Assembly: GCA_027035575.1 (NCBI GenBank)
Contig: JALVUQ010000063.1
Coordinates: 40,844 to 104,843, forward strand
DNA: 64,000 nucleotides
Reading direction: 5' to 3'
Source of the DNA: Desulfurellales bacterium
Lineage (GTDB): Bacteria; Campylobacterota_A; Desulfurellia; Desulfurellales; Hippeaceae
Below the pieces are notes generated by a model. The model saw only the letters and a list, made by a program, of their open reading frames with translations. It did not search any database and was not told where the DNA came from. The translations under genes and the position numbers were made by a program. Below are positions 9,236 to 18,836 of the stretch, in pieces. Position 1 is the stretch's first letter; every line of letters starts with the position of its first letter.

Positions 9236-10636
9236 ATGCAAGCTATCGAAATAGAAAAAATTTGCTCTGCAAAAGTTAGAAAAAATATGGAAATTAAAGG
9301 GCTTTCCTACGACTCAAGGAAGGTTAAAGAAAACCACCTGTTCTTTGCCATAAAGGGTCACAAAACAGACGGAAATATATTTGTTGATGAGCTTTTGAAA
9401 AAGTTCGGCAATATTGTTGTTGTCACGGAAAACGATTTTGACGACAGCAGGTGTATAAAAGTCAAAGACGTAAGAGATTGTATGGGCAAAATCGCATCCC
9501 TGTTTTACAACAACCCGACAGACAGACTTAATGTTGTAGGCATAACGGGCACAAACGGAAAAACCACAACAACATACCTTCTGCATTCCATATTTGAAAA
9601 AAGTGACATTATAGGAACAACCGGATATACAATAGGCGGCTTTAAGCATAAACTTGAAAACACCACGCCCGAATCGGCAGACCTGCATAAGATTTTCGAC
9701 CTTATGGTCAAAAACAACGATATGTACTGCTTTATGGAGGCTTCGTCTCACGCAATCACACTCAAACGTACAAGCGGTATAAAATTCGCTCTAAAAGTTT
9801 TTACAAACATCTCGCAAGACCATCTTGACTACTACAAAACTATGGAAAATTATGCTCAAGCCAAATTGTCGTTTTTTAACAAAGAGGATAAAAAGGTCGT
9901 AAATGCAGACGATAATTACGCAAGTGGGATTATTGATAAAAACACCATAACCTACGGATTCAGCGAACAAGCCGACATATATCCGGTTGATTACAGTTTT
10001 GACATTGACGGCATAAGACTAAAGCTCAATGTCTTTTCAAAAATCGTGGATATAGAGTCGAGCTTAATCGGAAGATACAACATCTACAACATAATGTGCG
10101 CTGTGGGTGTATCCGTGTTTTTTGAAAAGGATTTAAACGGTGTGGCAGAAGGCATAAAAAACTGCACCAACGTACCCGGACGACTCGAATTTTTTAAGAA
10201 AAACTCGGTTTATGCAGTTGTTGATTACGCACACACAGACGATGCCATGTCCAACGTTTTATCAACGCTTAAAGAGATAAAAAAAGGCAGGTTAATAGTT
10301 GTTTTCGGAGCAGGCGGTGACAGAGACAAAACAAAAAGACCGAAAATGGGGCGGGTGGCTGAAACGCTTGCTGATACAGCCATAGTTACAAGCGATAACC
10401 CAAGAAGCGAAAATCCTGACAGTATAATAGAAGATATTCTAAAAGGCATTGAAGATAAAAGTCATATTGTTGTCGAAGCAGACAGGCAAAAAGCAATAGA
10501 AAAAGCGCTCGATATGGCAAAAAAGAACGATATTGTTGCAGTTGTGGGCAAGGGGCATGAGGATTACCAGATTCTCAAAGACAGAACAATTCACTTTGAC
10601 GACAGGGAAGTTATAAAAAAACATTGGCAAATATAA
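9236..10636 (+). CDS. murE: UDP-MurNAc-tripeptide synthetase MurE
   Basis: 466-residue cytoplasmic Mur ligase that adds the third residue to the peptidoglycan precursor using ATP. The N-terminal substrate domain has SYDSRKVKENHLFFA, the ATP loop is GITGTNGKTTTT (near 100), and TTPESADL and EASSHAI follow. The C-terminal domain has TSDNPRSENP; the DNPR motif is the known signature for meso-diaminopimelate as substrate, as in Gram-negatives. SD sequence CGGAGAG precedes the ATG. First gene of a tight cluster; its end overlaps murF by 13 bases. A mraZ-ftsI part, usual just upstream in this cluster, is absent here. Confidence 0.97.
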   Translation: MQAIEIEKICSAKVRKNMEIKGLSYDSRKVKENHLFFAIKGHKTDGNIFVDELLKKFGNIVVVTENDFDDSRCIKVKDVRDCMGKIASLFYNNPTDRLNVVGITGTNGKTTTTYLLHSIFEKSDIIGTTGYTIGGFKHKLENTTPESADLHKIFDLMVKNNDMYCFMEASSHAITLKRTSGIKFALKVFTNISQDHLDYYKTMENYAQAKLSFFNKEDKKVVNADDNYASGIIDKNTITYGFSEQADIYPVDYSFDIDGIRLKLNVFSKIVDIESSLIGRYNIYNIMCAVGVSVFFEKDLNGVAEGIKNCTNVPGRLEFFKKNSVYAVVDYAHTDDAMSNVLSTLKEIKKGRLIVVFGAGGDRDKTKRPKMGRVAETLADTAIVTSDNPRSENPDSIIEDILKGIEDKSHIVVEADRQKAIEKALDMAKKNDIVAVVGKGHEDYQILKDRTIHFDDREVIKKHWQI

Positions 10637-11934
10637 CATTTGATGAGCTTCTAAAAGAGCTCGATTACAGACAAACATACGGCATTAAACATAAGGAGTT
10701 TAACAATATTAAAATAGATTCACGAGAAATAGAAAAAGGAGATATATTTATTGCGCTTGTAGGAGAAAATCATAATGCGCACAAATTTATACCGGAGGCG
10801 TTCTCAAACGGCGCATACCTTTCGATAGTTCAACAAAACGTAGAATACCCTCATATACTTGTTGATAACACCTTCGAGGCGTTAAAAAAACTTGCGGGTT
10901 ATATGCTTAAAAAATCAAATGCCAAATCAATAGCCGTTACGGGCTCTACGGGAAAGACGACAACGAAAGATTTGATTTGCTCTATTTTGCATCTGAAAAA
11001 ATGCCATAAAACAAAAAGTAACGAAAACAACTTCATAGGTGTATCAAAAACGCTGTTGAGCATCGGTGAAAACGAGGTGTGTGTTGTTGAAGCGGGAACA
11101 AACCATATCGGAGAAATGGCAGAAATCGCAAAATTTTTTAAACCTGATACAGCCGTTTTTACAAATATAGGAAACTCCCATCTTGAGCATTTCGAATCGC
11201 GCAGGAATATATTGAAGGAAAAACTGTCCCTATTGAGTAAAAAAACATACCCTATTTACAACTACGATGACTTTTTGTTAAGGGACGCTCTTCAAGGAAA
11301 GGGCTTTTCTTGTTCTTTAATAAACCCTCAAGCCGATATGTATATAAAAAATATAAAAAACAGCACCGTCACGTTACGATATTTGAATAGAGACATTGAA
11401 ATAATACCGCCGAAGGATGTAAACATCTATAATACCCTGCTCTCTGTGGCAGCAGCTTTGGTTTATGATAGAAATCTGACTCAAAACGAAATAAACAAGG
11501 GGTTAAGCACGTTCAAGCATCAGGCTTTAAGAATGCAGAAAGAGTATTTGAACAATACGGAATTCATACTGGACTGCTACAATGCAAATCCCGATTCGGT
11601 TAAATACGCCATATCGGAATTATCAAAAAAACCGGGCAAAAAACTGGTGATTTTAGGGGATATGCTTGAGCTTGGCAAATACGCCGAACCTTTGCATAGA
11701 AAAGTCGGTGAATTTTTATCAAATTTCGATATGGATTTGATTGCATTTGGCAAAAATGCTTACGAAATCTACGATAAAGTTAGAAATACAAAAAACGAAG
11801 CTCTCTTTTTTGAAGATAAAAAAGAGCTTGTTAAGGAGTTGAAAAACAGGTTTGACTCTTACGACACAGTATTGATAAAGGGCTCACGCGCAATGAAAAT
11901 GGAAGAGATATTCCATCTGCTAAAGGGAGAATAG
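10624..11934 (+). CDS. murF: UDP-MurNAc-tripeptide:D-Ala-D-Ala ligase MurF
   Basis: 436-residue Mur ligase that attaches D-Ala-D-Ala to the UDP-MurNAc tripeptide. The order of motifs fits: DSREIEKGDIFIAL in the N-terminal domain, ATP loop AVTGSTGKTTTKD (near 101), ENNFIGV, EAGTNHIGEM, TNIGNSHLEHF, and in the C-terminal domain LDCYNANPDS and LGDMLELG. The start is taken as a TTG at 10624 inside the murE end; no better in-frame start with this N-terminus is visible. Followed after three bases by mraY. Confidence 0.95.
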   Translation: MANITFDELLKELDYRQTYGIKHKEFNNIKIDSREIEKGDIFIALVGENHNAHKFIPEAFSNGAYLSIVQQNVEYPHILVDNTFEALKKLAGYMLKKSNAKSIAVTGSTGKTTTKDLICSILHLKKCHKTKSNENNFIGVSKTLLSIGENEVCVVEAGTNHIGEMAEIAKFFKPDTAVFTNIGNSHLEHFESRRNILKEKLSLLSKKTYPIYNYDDFLLRDALQGKGFSCSLINPQADMYIKNIKNSTVTLRYLNRDIEIIPPKDVNIYNTLLSVAAALVYDRNLTQNEINKGLSTFKHQALRMQKEYLNNTEFILDCYNANPDSVKYAISELSKKPGKKLVILGDMLELGKYAEPLHRKVGEFLSNFDMDLIAFGKNAYEIYDKVRNTKNEALFFEDKKELVKELKNRFDSYDTVLIKGSRAMKMEEIFHLLKGE

Positions 11935-11937
11935 AGA

Positions 11938-13029
11938 ATGTTTTACTATATATTTTACGAAAAGCTTCTGCACTTTTTCAGCCCCTTCAACGTATTTCAC
12001 TACATAACGTTTCGTTCAATTATGGCAAGCGTAACCGCATTGATTTTTTCTTTGTGGTTTGCAAACAGATTCATACCCTATTTAAGAAAAATGCAGATAA
12101 AAGACAGCTTTAAAGGGTATGAGCCTCAGAATCACAGACAAAAAGCAGGCACGCCGACAATAGGCGGAATAATAATCTGGAGCGGTTTTTTTATATCGTC
12201 TATTTTATGGGCAAGGTTGGATAATGCACTTGTCTGGATTTCTCTTTTTGGAACAGCGTTATTTGTATCAATAGGGTTTTTGGACGACTTTTTAAAGATA
12301 AAAAGAGGTAAAAATGACGGTTTAAAAGCAGGAACAAAGATGGCTTTTCAGGTTGTATCCGCACTCTTAACAGCCTGTCTTATATATTTTGCAGAATCCA
12401 AACTAACACCTTGCAGCAGTTGCCTATACATACCGTTTATCAAAAACGGCATAATAAATTTGGGTTATTTCTATATAATTTTTGCCGTCTTTGTCATTGT
12501 CGGAACCTCAAACGCCGTTAACCTGACAGACGGACTTGACGGACTTGCAACGGGACCCTCTCTTACAACAATTATGCCTTTAATTATCTTTGCATATGTT
12601 TCGGGAAATATAATTTTTTCTCACTACCTTCACGTTCCTCACATCAAAGGTGCAGGTGAAATGAGTATAATTCTTGCATCGTTGGCAGGTGCACTTCTGG
12701 CATTTCTATGGTACAACTGCTACCCGGCTGAGGTTTTTATGGGGGACACAGGCTCTTTGGCTTTAGGGGCTCTGCTTGGCATTGTTGCCGTAATAGTCAA
12801 AGAGGAGATAGTCCTTGCAATTGCAGGCGGTATATTCGTTTTGGAAACCGTTTCTGTCATAATCCAGGTTATTAGCTATAAAACAACCGGTGAGAGAGTA
12901 TTTAAGATGGCGCCGATACACCATCACTTTGAACTTAAAGGCTGGGCGGAATCAAAAGTTATAGTGCGCTTCTGGATAATATCCCTAATTTTGGCGCTGT
13001 TGTCACTTACAGCGTTAAAACTCAGATAA
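11938..13029 (+). CDS. mraY: Phospho-MurNAc-pentapeptide transferase MraY
   Basis: 363-residue polytopic membrane enzyme that transfers phospho-MurNAc-pentapeptide to undecaprenyl phosphate, making lipid I. About ten hydrophobic helices are visible. Family motifs include AGTPTIGG, the metal-binding GFLDDFLKI, NAVNLTDGLDGLA, EVFMGDTGSLALG and the late MAPIHHHFE histidine motif. The length is normal. AGGGAGA precedes the ATG and the gene is packed two bases before murD. Confidence 0.97.
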   Translation: MFYYIFYEKLLHFFSPFNVFHYITFRSIMASVTALIFSLWFANRFIPYLRKMQIKDSFKGYEPQNHRQKAGTPTIGGIIIWSGFFISSILWARLDNALVWISLFGTALFVSIGFLDDFLKIKRGKNDGLKAGTKMAFQVVSALLTACLIYFAESKLTPCSSCLYIPFIKNGIINLGYFYIIFAVFVIVGTSNAVNLTDGLDGLATGPSLTTIMPLIIFAYVSGNIIFSHYLHVPHIKGAGEMSIILASLAGALLAFLWYNCYPAEVFMGDTGSLALGALLGIVAVIVKEEIVLAIAGGIFVLETVSVIIQVISYKTTGERVFKMAPIHHHFELKGWAESKVIVRFWIISLILALLSLTALKLR

Positions 13030-13031
13030 CA

Positions 13032-14348
13032 ATGAAAAAAACAGCAATCTTAGGGTTTGGAAAAAGCGGACAAAGCGCCTATAACCTACTAAAAAGCATA
13101 AAAGAAGATGTCTGTGTATTTGACGATAGAAATCTAAAAGAGCCTGATAAAAACTTCTTTTTCGGAAAAAACGGGGATAGATTTTATGAGTTTGAGTTTG
13201 ACGAAATAGTGACAAGCCCCGGCATTTCCAGATTTCACCCGTTTATACAATACGCAGTTAAAAAAAATATTCCGATAATTAGCGAACTCGAATTGGGTTT
13301 TAGATTTGCAAGCTGCCCAATCATAGCCATAACCGGCACAAACGGCAAGACGACAACGGTTGCCTTAATAGAAAGGATAATGAAAAAGGCAAATAAAAAG
13401 GTTATAGCCTGCGGCAATTACGGTTTCCCCATCACTAAAGCGGTCAAAAGTTTAAAAAATCCCGATTATCTTATTGTTGAGGTCAGCAGCTATCAGCTTG
13501 AATTTATAAAGGACTTCAAGCCGTTTATCGCATCAATTTTAAATATTGGCTCAGACCACATTAAGTGGCACGGCTCAAAAGAAGAATATAAAAAAGCCAA
13601 ACTTAAAATATTTAAGAATCAAGAGCCTTGCGACTATTTCATAAAAAATAACGAGGACGATTATATTTATAACGGAAAAGCCAAACTGCTTAAGTTTTCC
13701 AAAAAAGATAACAATGCAGAGTGTTTCTTGAATAAAGATAAAGTTGTTGTAAATTACAAAAGCAATATTATAATAAAAAATATGAAGCTCTTGGGAGCGG
13801 GCAATCTTGAAAATGTTGCGGTTGCGGCTTTGGTCTCACAAATTTGCGGAATAGAAGATAAAACTATTGTGGAGGTGACACAAGATATGGAGAATTTGAA
13901 GCATAGAATAGAGTTTATAGGTGAATTGGACGGCGTTAAATTTTACAACGACTCAAAAAGCACAAACATAGATTCGGTTGTTAATGCCTTGAATTCGTTT
14001 GAGGGCAATAACATAGTTTTGATACTCGGAGGAAAGCACAAAGGAGAGCCGTTTTCGTCACTGATAGAGCTTCTCAAAGAAAAAACAAGAGCCGTGGTGG
14101 TCTATGGAGAAGACAGAAAGCTGATATTAAAAGATTTGGAAAAAATGATACCGATACCCCTTCCGGCTTTAAATTTAAGGGGTGCGGTGATAGGAGCATT
14201 TGAGGTTGCGGCAAAGGGTGATATAGTTTTGTTCAGCCCGGGAGGCTCAAGCTGCGAACCGTTTGCAAATTTTGAAGAAAGAGGCGAAGCTTTCAAGAAA
14301 GAGTTCGAGAAGTACAAATACGACTATGAACACGCACCGAAAATATGA
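13032..14348 (+). CDS. murD: UDP-MurNAc-L-alanine:D-glutamate ligase MurD
   Basis: 438-residue Mur ligase that adds D-glutamate to UDP-MurNAc-L-Ala. The N-terminal Rossmann-like part starts with AILGFGKSGQSA; VTSPGIS follows, the ATP loop is AITGTNGKTTT (near 98), then VEVSSYQLE, NIGSDHIKWH, and in the C-terminal domain FYNDSKSTN and LILGGKHKG. The C-terminal LFSPGGSSCEPFANFEERG block is typical of MurD. It overlaps the ftsW start by 23 bases. Confidence 0.96.
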   Translation: MKKTAILGFGKSGQSAYNLLKSIKEDVCVFDDRNLKEPDKNFFFGKNGDRFYEFEFDEIVTSPGISRFHPFIQYAVKKNIPIISELELGFRFASCPIIAITGTNGKTTTVALIERIMKKANKKVIACGNYGFPITKAVKSLKNPDYLIVEVSSYQLEFIKDFKPFIASILNIGSDHIKWHGSKEEYKKAKLKIFKNQEPCDYFIKNNEDDYIYNGKAKLLKFSKKDNNAECFLNKDKVVVNYKSNIIIKNMKLLGAGNLENVAVAALVSQICGIEDKTIVEVTQDMENLKHRIEFIGELDGVKFYNDSKSTNIDSVVNALNSFEGNNIVLILGGKHKGEPFSSLIELLKEKTRAVVVYGEDRKLILKDLEKMIPIPLPALNLRGAVIGAFEVAAKGDIVLFSPGGSSCEPFANFEERGEAFKKEFEKYKYDYEHAPKI

Positions 14349-15414
14349 TATCACGCTTTTAATAGTTCCATATTTTCTGCTTCTTGTTCTGGGCATAGTT
14401 GAAGTATGGTCTTCATCAAGGTATTTTGCATATATCAGATTTAACAATTCAAACTTTTTTTTGGAAAGGGAGGTATCCTATGCCCTGCTCTCCCTTCTGG
14501 CTACGCTGTTTATGTCGTTTGTAAATTACCGGTTTCTCAAGAAAATAACACCCTATCTCATTCTAATATCATTGATTTTTATGGTGCTTCTGCATCTTGG
14601 TTTCGGCGTTAATATAAGGGGTGCAACGCGCTGGATAAATATGGGCATACGGTTTGAACCCTCACAGCTTGCGGAGCTGTCAATTCTTATATACATAGCC
14701 TATTTCATATCGGAAAAAGAGCAGTACAAAGACATTATGAGAGGCATTATACCCATAGCAACGGTTGTGGGTATCTTTTTTTTGCTTATTGCACTTGAGC
14801 CCGACGTAGGCACGGCTTTTTTGATATTTTTGACATTTCTGATTGTAATCTATGTTGCGGGCTACAGCACAAAAAACATAGCCCTTCTTCTTTTTCCGTC
14901 TATAATTGTCCTTGCGCTTGTAATATACACGCACCCTGAAAAACTTCAAAGGATTATCTATTTTTTCGGTGAGAAAAAGGTTGACTTTCAGGTTAAGCAG
15001 GCTTTGATAGCCATAGGTTCGGGAGGTCTGTTCGGACACGGCATAGGAGCCGGAAACTATAAAAATCTGTTCATACCGGATTCTTACAACGATTTTATAA
15101 TGGCAGGAGTTGGCGAGGATTTGGGATTTTTCGGCATTTTTGTTGTAATAGCTCTGTTTGCTTCAATAATATTTTCCATTTTCTCAGTTTCACGCAAAAG
15201 CAACAGCATCTTCGGCAAACACCTCGCATTCGGAATAGGCGTTTTGTTGTCGATTCAAGCTATTATAAACCTGTTCAGCGTTTTTCATCTTATGCCTCCA
15301 AAGGGAATTACTATGCCGTTTTTGAGCTACGGAGGAACGAGTTTGATTATTCAGGGAATGATGGTTGGAATCGTGATAAGTATATGCAGAGGTTCTTGTG
15401 GAGAAAAAACTTAA
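14326..15414 (+). CDS. ftsW: SEDS peptidoglycan polymerase FtsW
   Basis: 362-residue membrane protein of the SEDS family that polymerises septal peptidoglycan from lipid II. About ten helices are visible. Conserved stretches include RGATRWINMG, EPSQLAELS, ALEPDVGTAFL, the large extracytoplasmic loop with FQVKQALIAIGSGGLFG, and the late MPPKGITMPFLSYGG. The start at 14326 is chosen because the protein then begins just before its first helix; an earlier ATG would add 21 charged residues copied from murD in another frame. Position within the mur cluster supports FtsW over RodA, though sequence alone cannot exclude RodA. Confidence 0.92.
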   Translation: MNTHRKYDITLLIVPYFLLLVLGIVEVWSSSRYFAYIRFNNSNFFLEREVSYALLSLLATLFMSFVNYRFLKKITPYLILISLIFMVLLHLGFGVNIRGATRWINMGIRFEPSQLAELSILIYIAYFISEKEQYKDIMRGIIPIATVVGIFFLLIALEPDVGTAFLIFLTFLIVIYVAGYSTKNIALLLFPSIIVLALVIYTHPEKLQRIIYFFGEKKVDFQVKQALIAIGSGGLFGHGIGAGNYKNLFIPDSYNDFIMAGVGEDLGFFGIFVVIALFASIIFSIFSVSRKSNSIFGKHLAFGIGVLLSIQAIINLFSVFHLMPPKGITMPFLSYGGTSLIIQGMMVGIVISICRGSCGEKT

Positions 15415-16036
15415 ACACCTGTTTAACGATAAAAAAACATTCGATATCTTTATAGTAAGACACCCTGAGGTGGAAAATTACAAAGAAAATATATTTAACG
15501 GAACGATAGATGTGGATTTATCACAAAAAGGGCATAAACAGGCAGAAATTTTATATGATTTTTTTAAAGACAAAGATATAAAAGTTGTCTTCTCATCCCC
15601 TATGAAACGCTGCTTAGCGGTGGCTGAGAAATTTAAAAAAACGTGCAGAGTAATTATTAAAAATAACCTGAAAGAGCGTAGTTTCGGTATATTCGAGGGT
15701 TTGTCGTGGGAAAATGTTGAGAAGTTATACCCAAAAAAGGCAAAAGATTTCTTAAATGACCCTTTTTTTTACAGGGTACAAAACGGAGAGAGCTTTTTTG
15801 ATGTGAAAAACAGGGTAATACCCGAAATAAACGAGATTTTAAAAGCGGGTGAAAATACACTGATTGTTGCACACGGCGGCATCAACAGAGTCATAATTTC
15901 CCACCTGCTTGATATGAAGGACGAATCCGTTTTAAAAATATCGCAAGATTATGCCTGTATAAATCACTTTATAACGGACGGTAACTTTGTGATGTGTAAA
16001 ACAATAAACTGCAAACTCCCCGAAAATTTATCTTGA
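15398..16036 (+). CDS. Histidine phosphatase family protein
   Basis: 212-residue cytoplasmic protein of the phosphoglycerate-mutase-like histidine phosphatase clan. The nucleophile motif reads VRHPEVE, with proline where most members have glycine (RHG), and the second catalytic histidine is in VAHGGINRVI. DVDLSQKGHKQAE, SSPMKRCLAVAE and LKERSFGIFEG are typical of alpha-ribazole/phosphosugar phosphatases. It starts at GTG inside the ftsW end, so it belongs to the mur operon. This is where murG often lies in other bacteria. The substrate is unknown; CobC-like alpha-ribazole phosphatase is possible. Confidence 0.82.
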   Translation: MEKKLKHLFNDKKTFDIFIVRHPEVENYKENIFNGTIDVDLSQKGHKQAEILYDFFKDKDIKVVFSSPMKRCLAVAEKFKKTCRVIIKNNLKERSFGIFEGLSWENVEKLYPKKAKDFLNDPFFYRVQNGESFFDVKNRVIPEINEILKAGENTLIVAHGGINRVIISHLLDMKDESVLKISQDYACINHFITDGNFVMCKTINCKLPENLS

Positions 16037-16060
16037 GAAAAAATTTAAAAACTATAAAAT
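16033..16060 (+). promoter_or_regulatory. Candidate promoter for the DUF4197 gene
   Basis: TTGAGA and TAAAAT spaced by 16 bases, starting at the stop of the phosphatase gene. This would give an untranslated leader of about 95 bases. Weak match in AT-rich sequence. Confidence 0.3.
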
Positions 16061-16163
16061 AATTAATGCGGGTTTCAAAAAAAATGCTTAATGATGTCTG
16101 CAATAGGTAAAAATCGTTCACCGGTAATGATGTTTATGAAATATTGATTAAAAGGGGTGTTTT

Positions 16164-16982
16164 ATGAAAAAAACAAAGCTAACGGCACTTATTTTGGGAA
16201 TTATCTTAATCTTATCTACTGCACAGGCAAATGCAGGTTTAAGGAGTTTGGTTAACGGGCTCGTAAACAAACATACAAATGTCTCATCAAGTTTTTCAAA
16301 TGCACCAAGTTCAAACGTAACATATACGGAAAAACGTTCGGCTCTAAAACAGGCTCTTGAAATGGGTGTGAAATATGCCGTTTCAAGCCTATCCAAAACA
16401 AACGGTTTCTTAGACAATCCCTATGTTAAAATACCCGTACCGAACAGTTTGAAAACTGTTGCAAAGGTTTTAAAGAAAACGGGACAGGGAAAAATCGTCG
16501 ATAATTTTGTGGCTGAAATGAATCACGCAGCAGAAAAAGCCACCCCGAAAACCATAAACATATTTATGAAAGCCATAAAACAGATGTCAATCAAGGATGC
16601 AACAAAAATTTTAACGGGACCGGATAATGCAGCTACCGAATATTTCAAAAAACACACCTATTCCAGTCTGTTTAAAGCCATAAAACCGATAGTGAAAGAG
16701 AGCACATCCAAAACAAACGTTACAAAGTACTACAAAACTATGATAAACAGCTATAAAAAATACAAAAAACCGCTCAACACGCTTTCATCGTATAAAAGTA
16801 TGCTTAGCGGCAAAAAGTCCGAAACAAAAGAGGAGCCTTCTTCCGATTTGGATACATATATCACCAAAAAAGCGATAAAGGGCATTTTCTATATGATAGC
16901 CCAAGAAGAAAAGAAGATTAGGCAAAATCCGGTTGCAAGAACAACAAAACTCTTGCAGAAGGTTTTCGGAAGCCTTAAATAA
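16164..16982 (+). CDS. DUF4197 domain secreted protein
   Basis: 272-residue protein of the uncharacterised DUF4197 family. A signal peptide is present (MKKTKLTALILGIILIL, cleavage likely near AQANA at 25-29). The mature protein shows the family blocks: ALKQALEMGVKYAV, DNPYVKIPVPNSL, GKIVDNFVAEMNHAAEKA, IKDATKILTGPDNAATEYF, and the end TKKAIKGIFYMIAQEEKKIR, then RTTKLLQKVFG. It should be exported to the periplasm or outer membrane. A good SD (AAAGGGG) precedes the ATG. The 127-base gap before it holds only a weak promoter candidate. Function of the family is not known to me. Confidence 0.85.
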   Translation: MKKTKLTALILGIILILSTAQANAGLRSLVNGLVNKHTNVSSSFSNAPSSNVTYTEKRSALKQALEMGVKYAVSSLSKTNGFLDNPYVKIPVPNSLKTVAKVLKKTGQGKIVDNFVAEMNHAAEKATPKTINIFMKAIKQMSIKDATKILTGPDNAATEYFKKHTYSSLFKAIKPIVKESTSKTNVTKYYKTMINSYKKYKKPLNTLSSYKSMLSGKKSETKEEPSSDLDTYITKKAIKGIFYMIAQEEKKIRQNPVARTTKLLQKVFGSLK

Positions 16983-17002
16983 GCTTTTAAGGGAGGCAGT
17001 GT

Positions 17003-17767
17003 ATGAAAAAAATAGCATTGGTAACGGGAGCATCAAGCGGAATAGGAAAATCGTGCGTTGAGATATTTGCAAAAAACGGCATTAACGTTATAGCCGTTGC
17101 AAGGAGACTTGAAAGACTAATCGAGCTTAAAGATAATGTGGAAAACAGATATGATGTTAAACTGCTGCCGGTTCAACTGGATATAACAAATAAAGCCGCA
17201 GTTTCGGATTACCTTACAAACCTGCCGGATGATTGGAAAGATATAGAAATACTCATAAACAACGCCGGTTTGAGCAGGGGGTTGGATAAGCTTCAAGACG
17301 GTAATATAGACGACTGGGAGGAGATGATAGATGTAAACATCAAGGGGCTGCTGTATGTGACAAAAGCCGTACTTCCCGGTATGGTTAAAAGAAACAGCGG
17401 AACCGTGGTAAATCTGTCATCAATAGCAGGGCACGAAACATATATCGGCGGCAATGTTTACTGCGCTACAAAAGCAGCCGTTTTGCACCTGTCCAAGGCT
17501 ATGCGTATGGATGTTTTAGGGCACAACATAAGGATTATTTCGATAGACCCGGGAATGGTTGAAACCGAATTCAGCATTGTGCGATTCCACGGCGATAAAG
17601 AAAAAGCGGATAAGGTATATGAAAACATCACGCCCTTAACACCGGATGATGTGGCCAATGCAATCTATTTTACGGTTTCTTTGCCGCAGCACGTGACAAT
17701 TGAGGATATGATTATAATGCCGACACAACAGGCATCCGCAACTTTAAATATAAAAAATTACAAGTAG
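17003..17767 (+). CDS. SDR family NAD(P)-dependent oxidoreductase (YdfG-like)
   Basis: 254-residue classical short-chain dehydrogenase. The cofactor loop is GASSGIGKS (10-18), NNAG is in 'INNAGLSRG', and the catalytic set is S in NLSSIAG with Y-x-x-x-K in VYCATKAA. ARRLERL after the second strand suggests NADP preference. The pattern IDPGMVETEFS and late IEDMIIMPTQQ resemble YdfG-type 3-hydroxy acid/serine dehydrogenases. AGGGAGG precedes the ATG, 20 bases after the DUF4197 gene, so the two may share a transcript. Exact substrate is uncertain. Confidence 0.88.
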   Translation: MKKIALVTGASSGIGKSCVEIFAKNGINVIAVARRLERLIELKDNVENRYDVKLLPVQLDITNKAAVSDYLTNLPDDWKDIEILINNAGLSRGLDKLQDGNIDDWEEMIDVNIKGLLYVTKAVLPGMVKRNSGTVVNLSSIAGHETYIGGNVYCATKAAVLHLSKAMRMDVLGHNIRIISIDPGMVETEFSIVRFHGDKEKADKVYENITPLTPDDVANAIYFTVSLPQHVTIEDMIIMPTQQASATLNIKNYK

Positions 17768-17856
17768 CGTTTGATTTTTAAATTTATAGGCTTAGCCAAA
17801 AAACAGATAAATTTTATATATTTGCTTTGTATTTTAATTTACGATTTTTTAAATGC

Positions 17857-17885
17857 TTGATTTTGTGACGTTTATTTAATATGCT
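17857..17885 (+). promoter_or_regulatory. Promoter of the nadA-nadC-nadE operon
   Basis: TTGATT, a 17-base spacer and TATGCT lie 43 bases before the nadA ATG in a 160-base gap. The gap is very AT-rich and shows no gene or strong hairpin. Confidence 0.5.
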
Positions 17886-17927
17886 TTTTGCAAGTTTTAA
17901 TCTTTTTTAAGGGGTTGAGAAGGAAAA

Positions 17928-18836
17928 ATGGAAATCGAATCTGAAATAAACAGGTTGAAAAAAGAGCAAAACGCAATTATTCTTGCACACTATTACGAGT
18001 TAGACGAAATTCAAAAAAATGCGGACTTCATCGGCGATTCTCTGGCTTTGGCTCAAATAGCCGCTAAAACAAACGCAGATGTAATAGTTTTTTGCGGCGT
18101 TAAATTTATGGCAGAAACGGCAAAAATTCTCTCACCTGAGAAAAAGGTTTTGCTGCCGATTGAGGATGCGGGATGTCCTATGGCTGATATGGCAACAAAA
18201 GAGGATGTCTTGAAAAAGAAAAAAGAGCTTGGAAATCCGGTTGTCGTTTCATACGTAAACACCAATGCAGACGTTAAAAGTGTTTCTGATATATGCTGCA
18301 CATCTGCAAACGCCGTTAACGTCGTGTCGTCTTTATCCGAAAAAGAGGTGCTGTTTGTTCCCGACAGAAACCTCGGCGAATATGTATCCGAACGGGTTAA
18401 GGATAAGGTTGTTCATCTGTGGGAGGGCTTTTGTCCGACGCACGAGGCCTTTGATGTCAAAGAACTTGAAAAGCTCAAAAAACGCTATCCTGAAGCTTTG
18501 GTTGCGGTGCACCCGGAGTCCCCCAAGGTTGTGAGGGATGCGGCTGATTTTATCGGTTCTACCTCGGGCATTTTGGGATTTGTTCAAAAAAGCAGCGCAG
18601 AAGAGTTTATCATAGGAACCGAAGAGGGTATTTTATTTGAGATTAAAAGAACAACCGAAAACAAGAGGTTTCATATTATAGGCGGCAGTGCCGTTTGTTT
18701 TAATATGAAAAAAACCCGTCTTGAGGATTTATACAATGCTCTAAAATACGAAAAACACGAAATAACACTTGATAAAGACATTATCAACAGGGCTTATGAG
18801 CCTATAAAAAGGATGATTTCCATCAAGAGAGGATAG
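17928..18836 (+). CDS. nadA: Quinolinate synthase NadA
   Basis: 302-residue iron-sulfur enzyme that condenses iminoaspartate with dihydroxyacetone phosphate to quinolinate, the first committed part of NAD synthesis. The N-terminus has LAHYYELDEIQ and DFIGDSLALAQ. The three cysteines expected to bind the 4Fe-4S cluster are in VFCGVKFMAETA, WEGFCPTHEAF and GSAVCFNMKKT; HPESPKVV and the TEEGIL block are also standard. It starts the operon nadA-nadC-amidase-nadE and its stop is immediately followed by the nadC ATG. No nadB is in this window. Confidence 0.96.
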   Translation: MEIESEINRLKKEQNAIILAHYYELDEIQKNADFIGDSLALAQIAAKTNADVIVFCGVKFMAETAKILSPEKKVLLPIEDAGCPMADMATKEDVLKKKKELGNPVVVSYVNTNADVKSVSDICCTSANAVNVVSSLSEKEVLFVPDRNLGEYVSERVKDKVVHLWEGFCPTHEAFDVKELEKLKKRYPEALVAVHPESPKVVRDAADFIGSTSGILGFVQKSSAEEFIIGTEEGILFEIKRTTENKRFHIIGGSAVCFNMKKTRLEDLYNALKYEKHEITLDKDIINRAYEPIKRMISIKRG

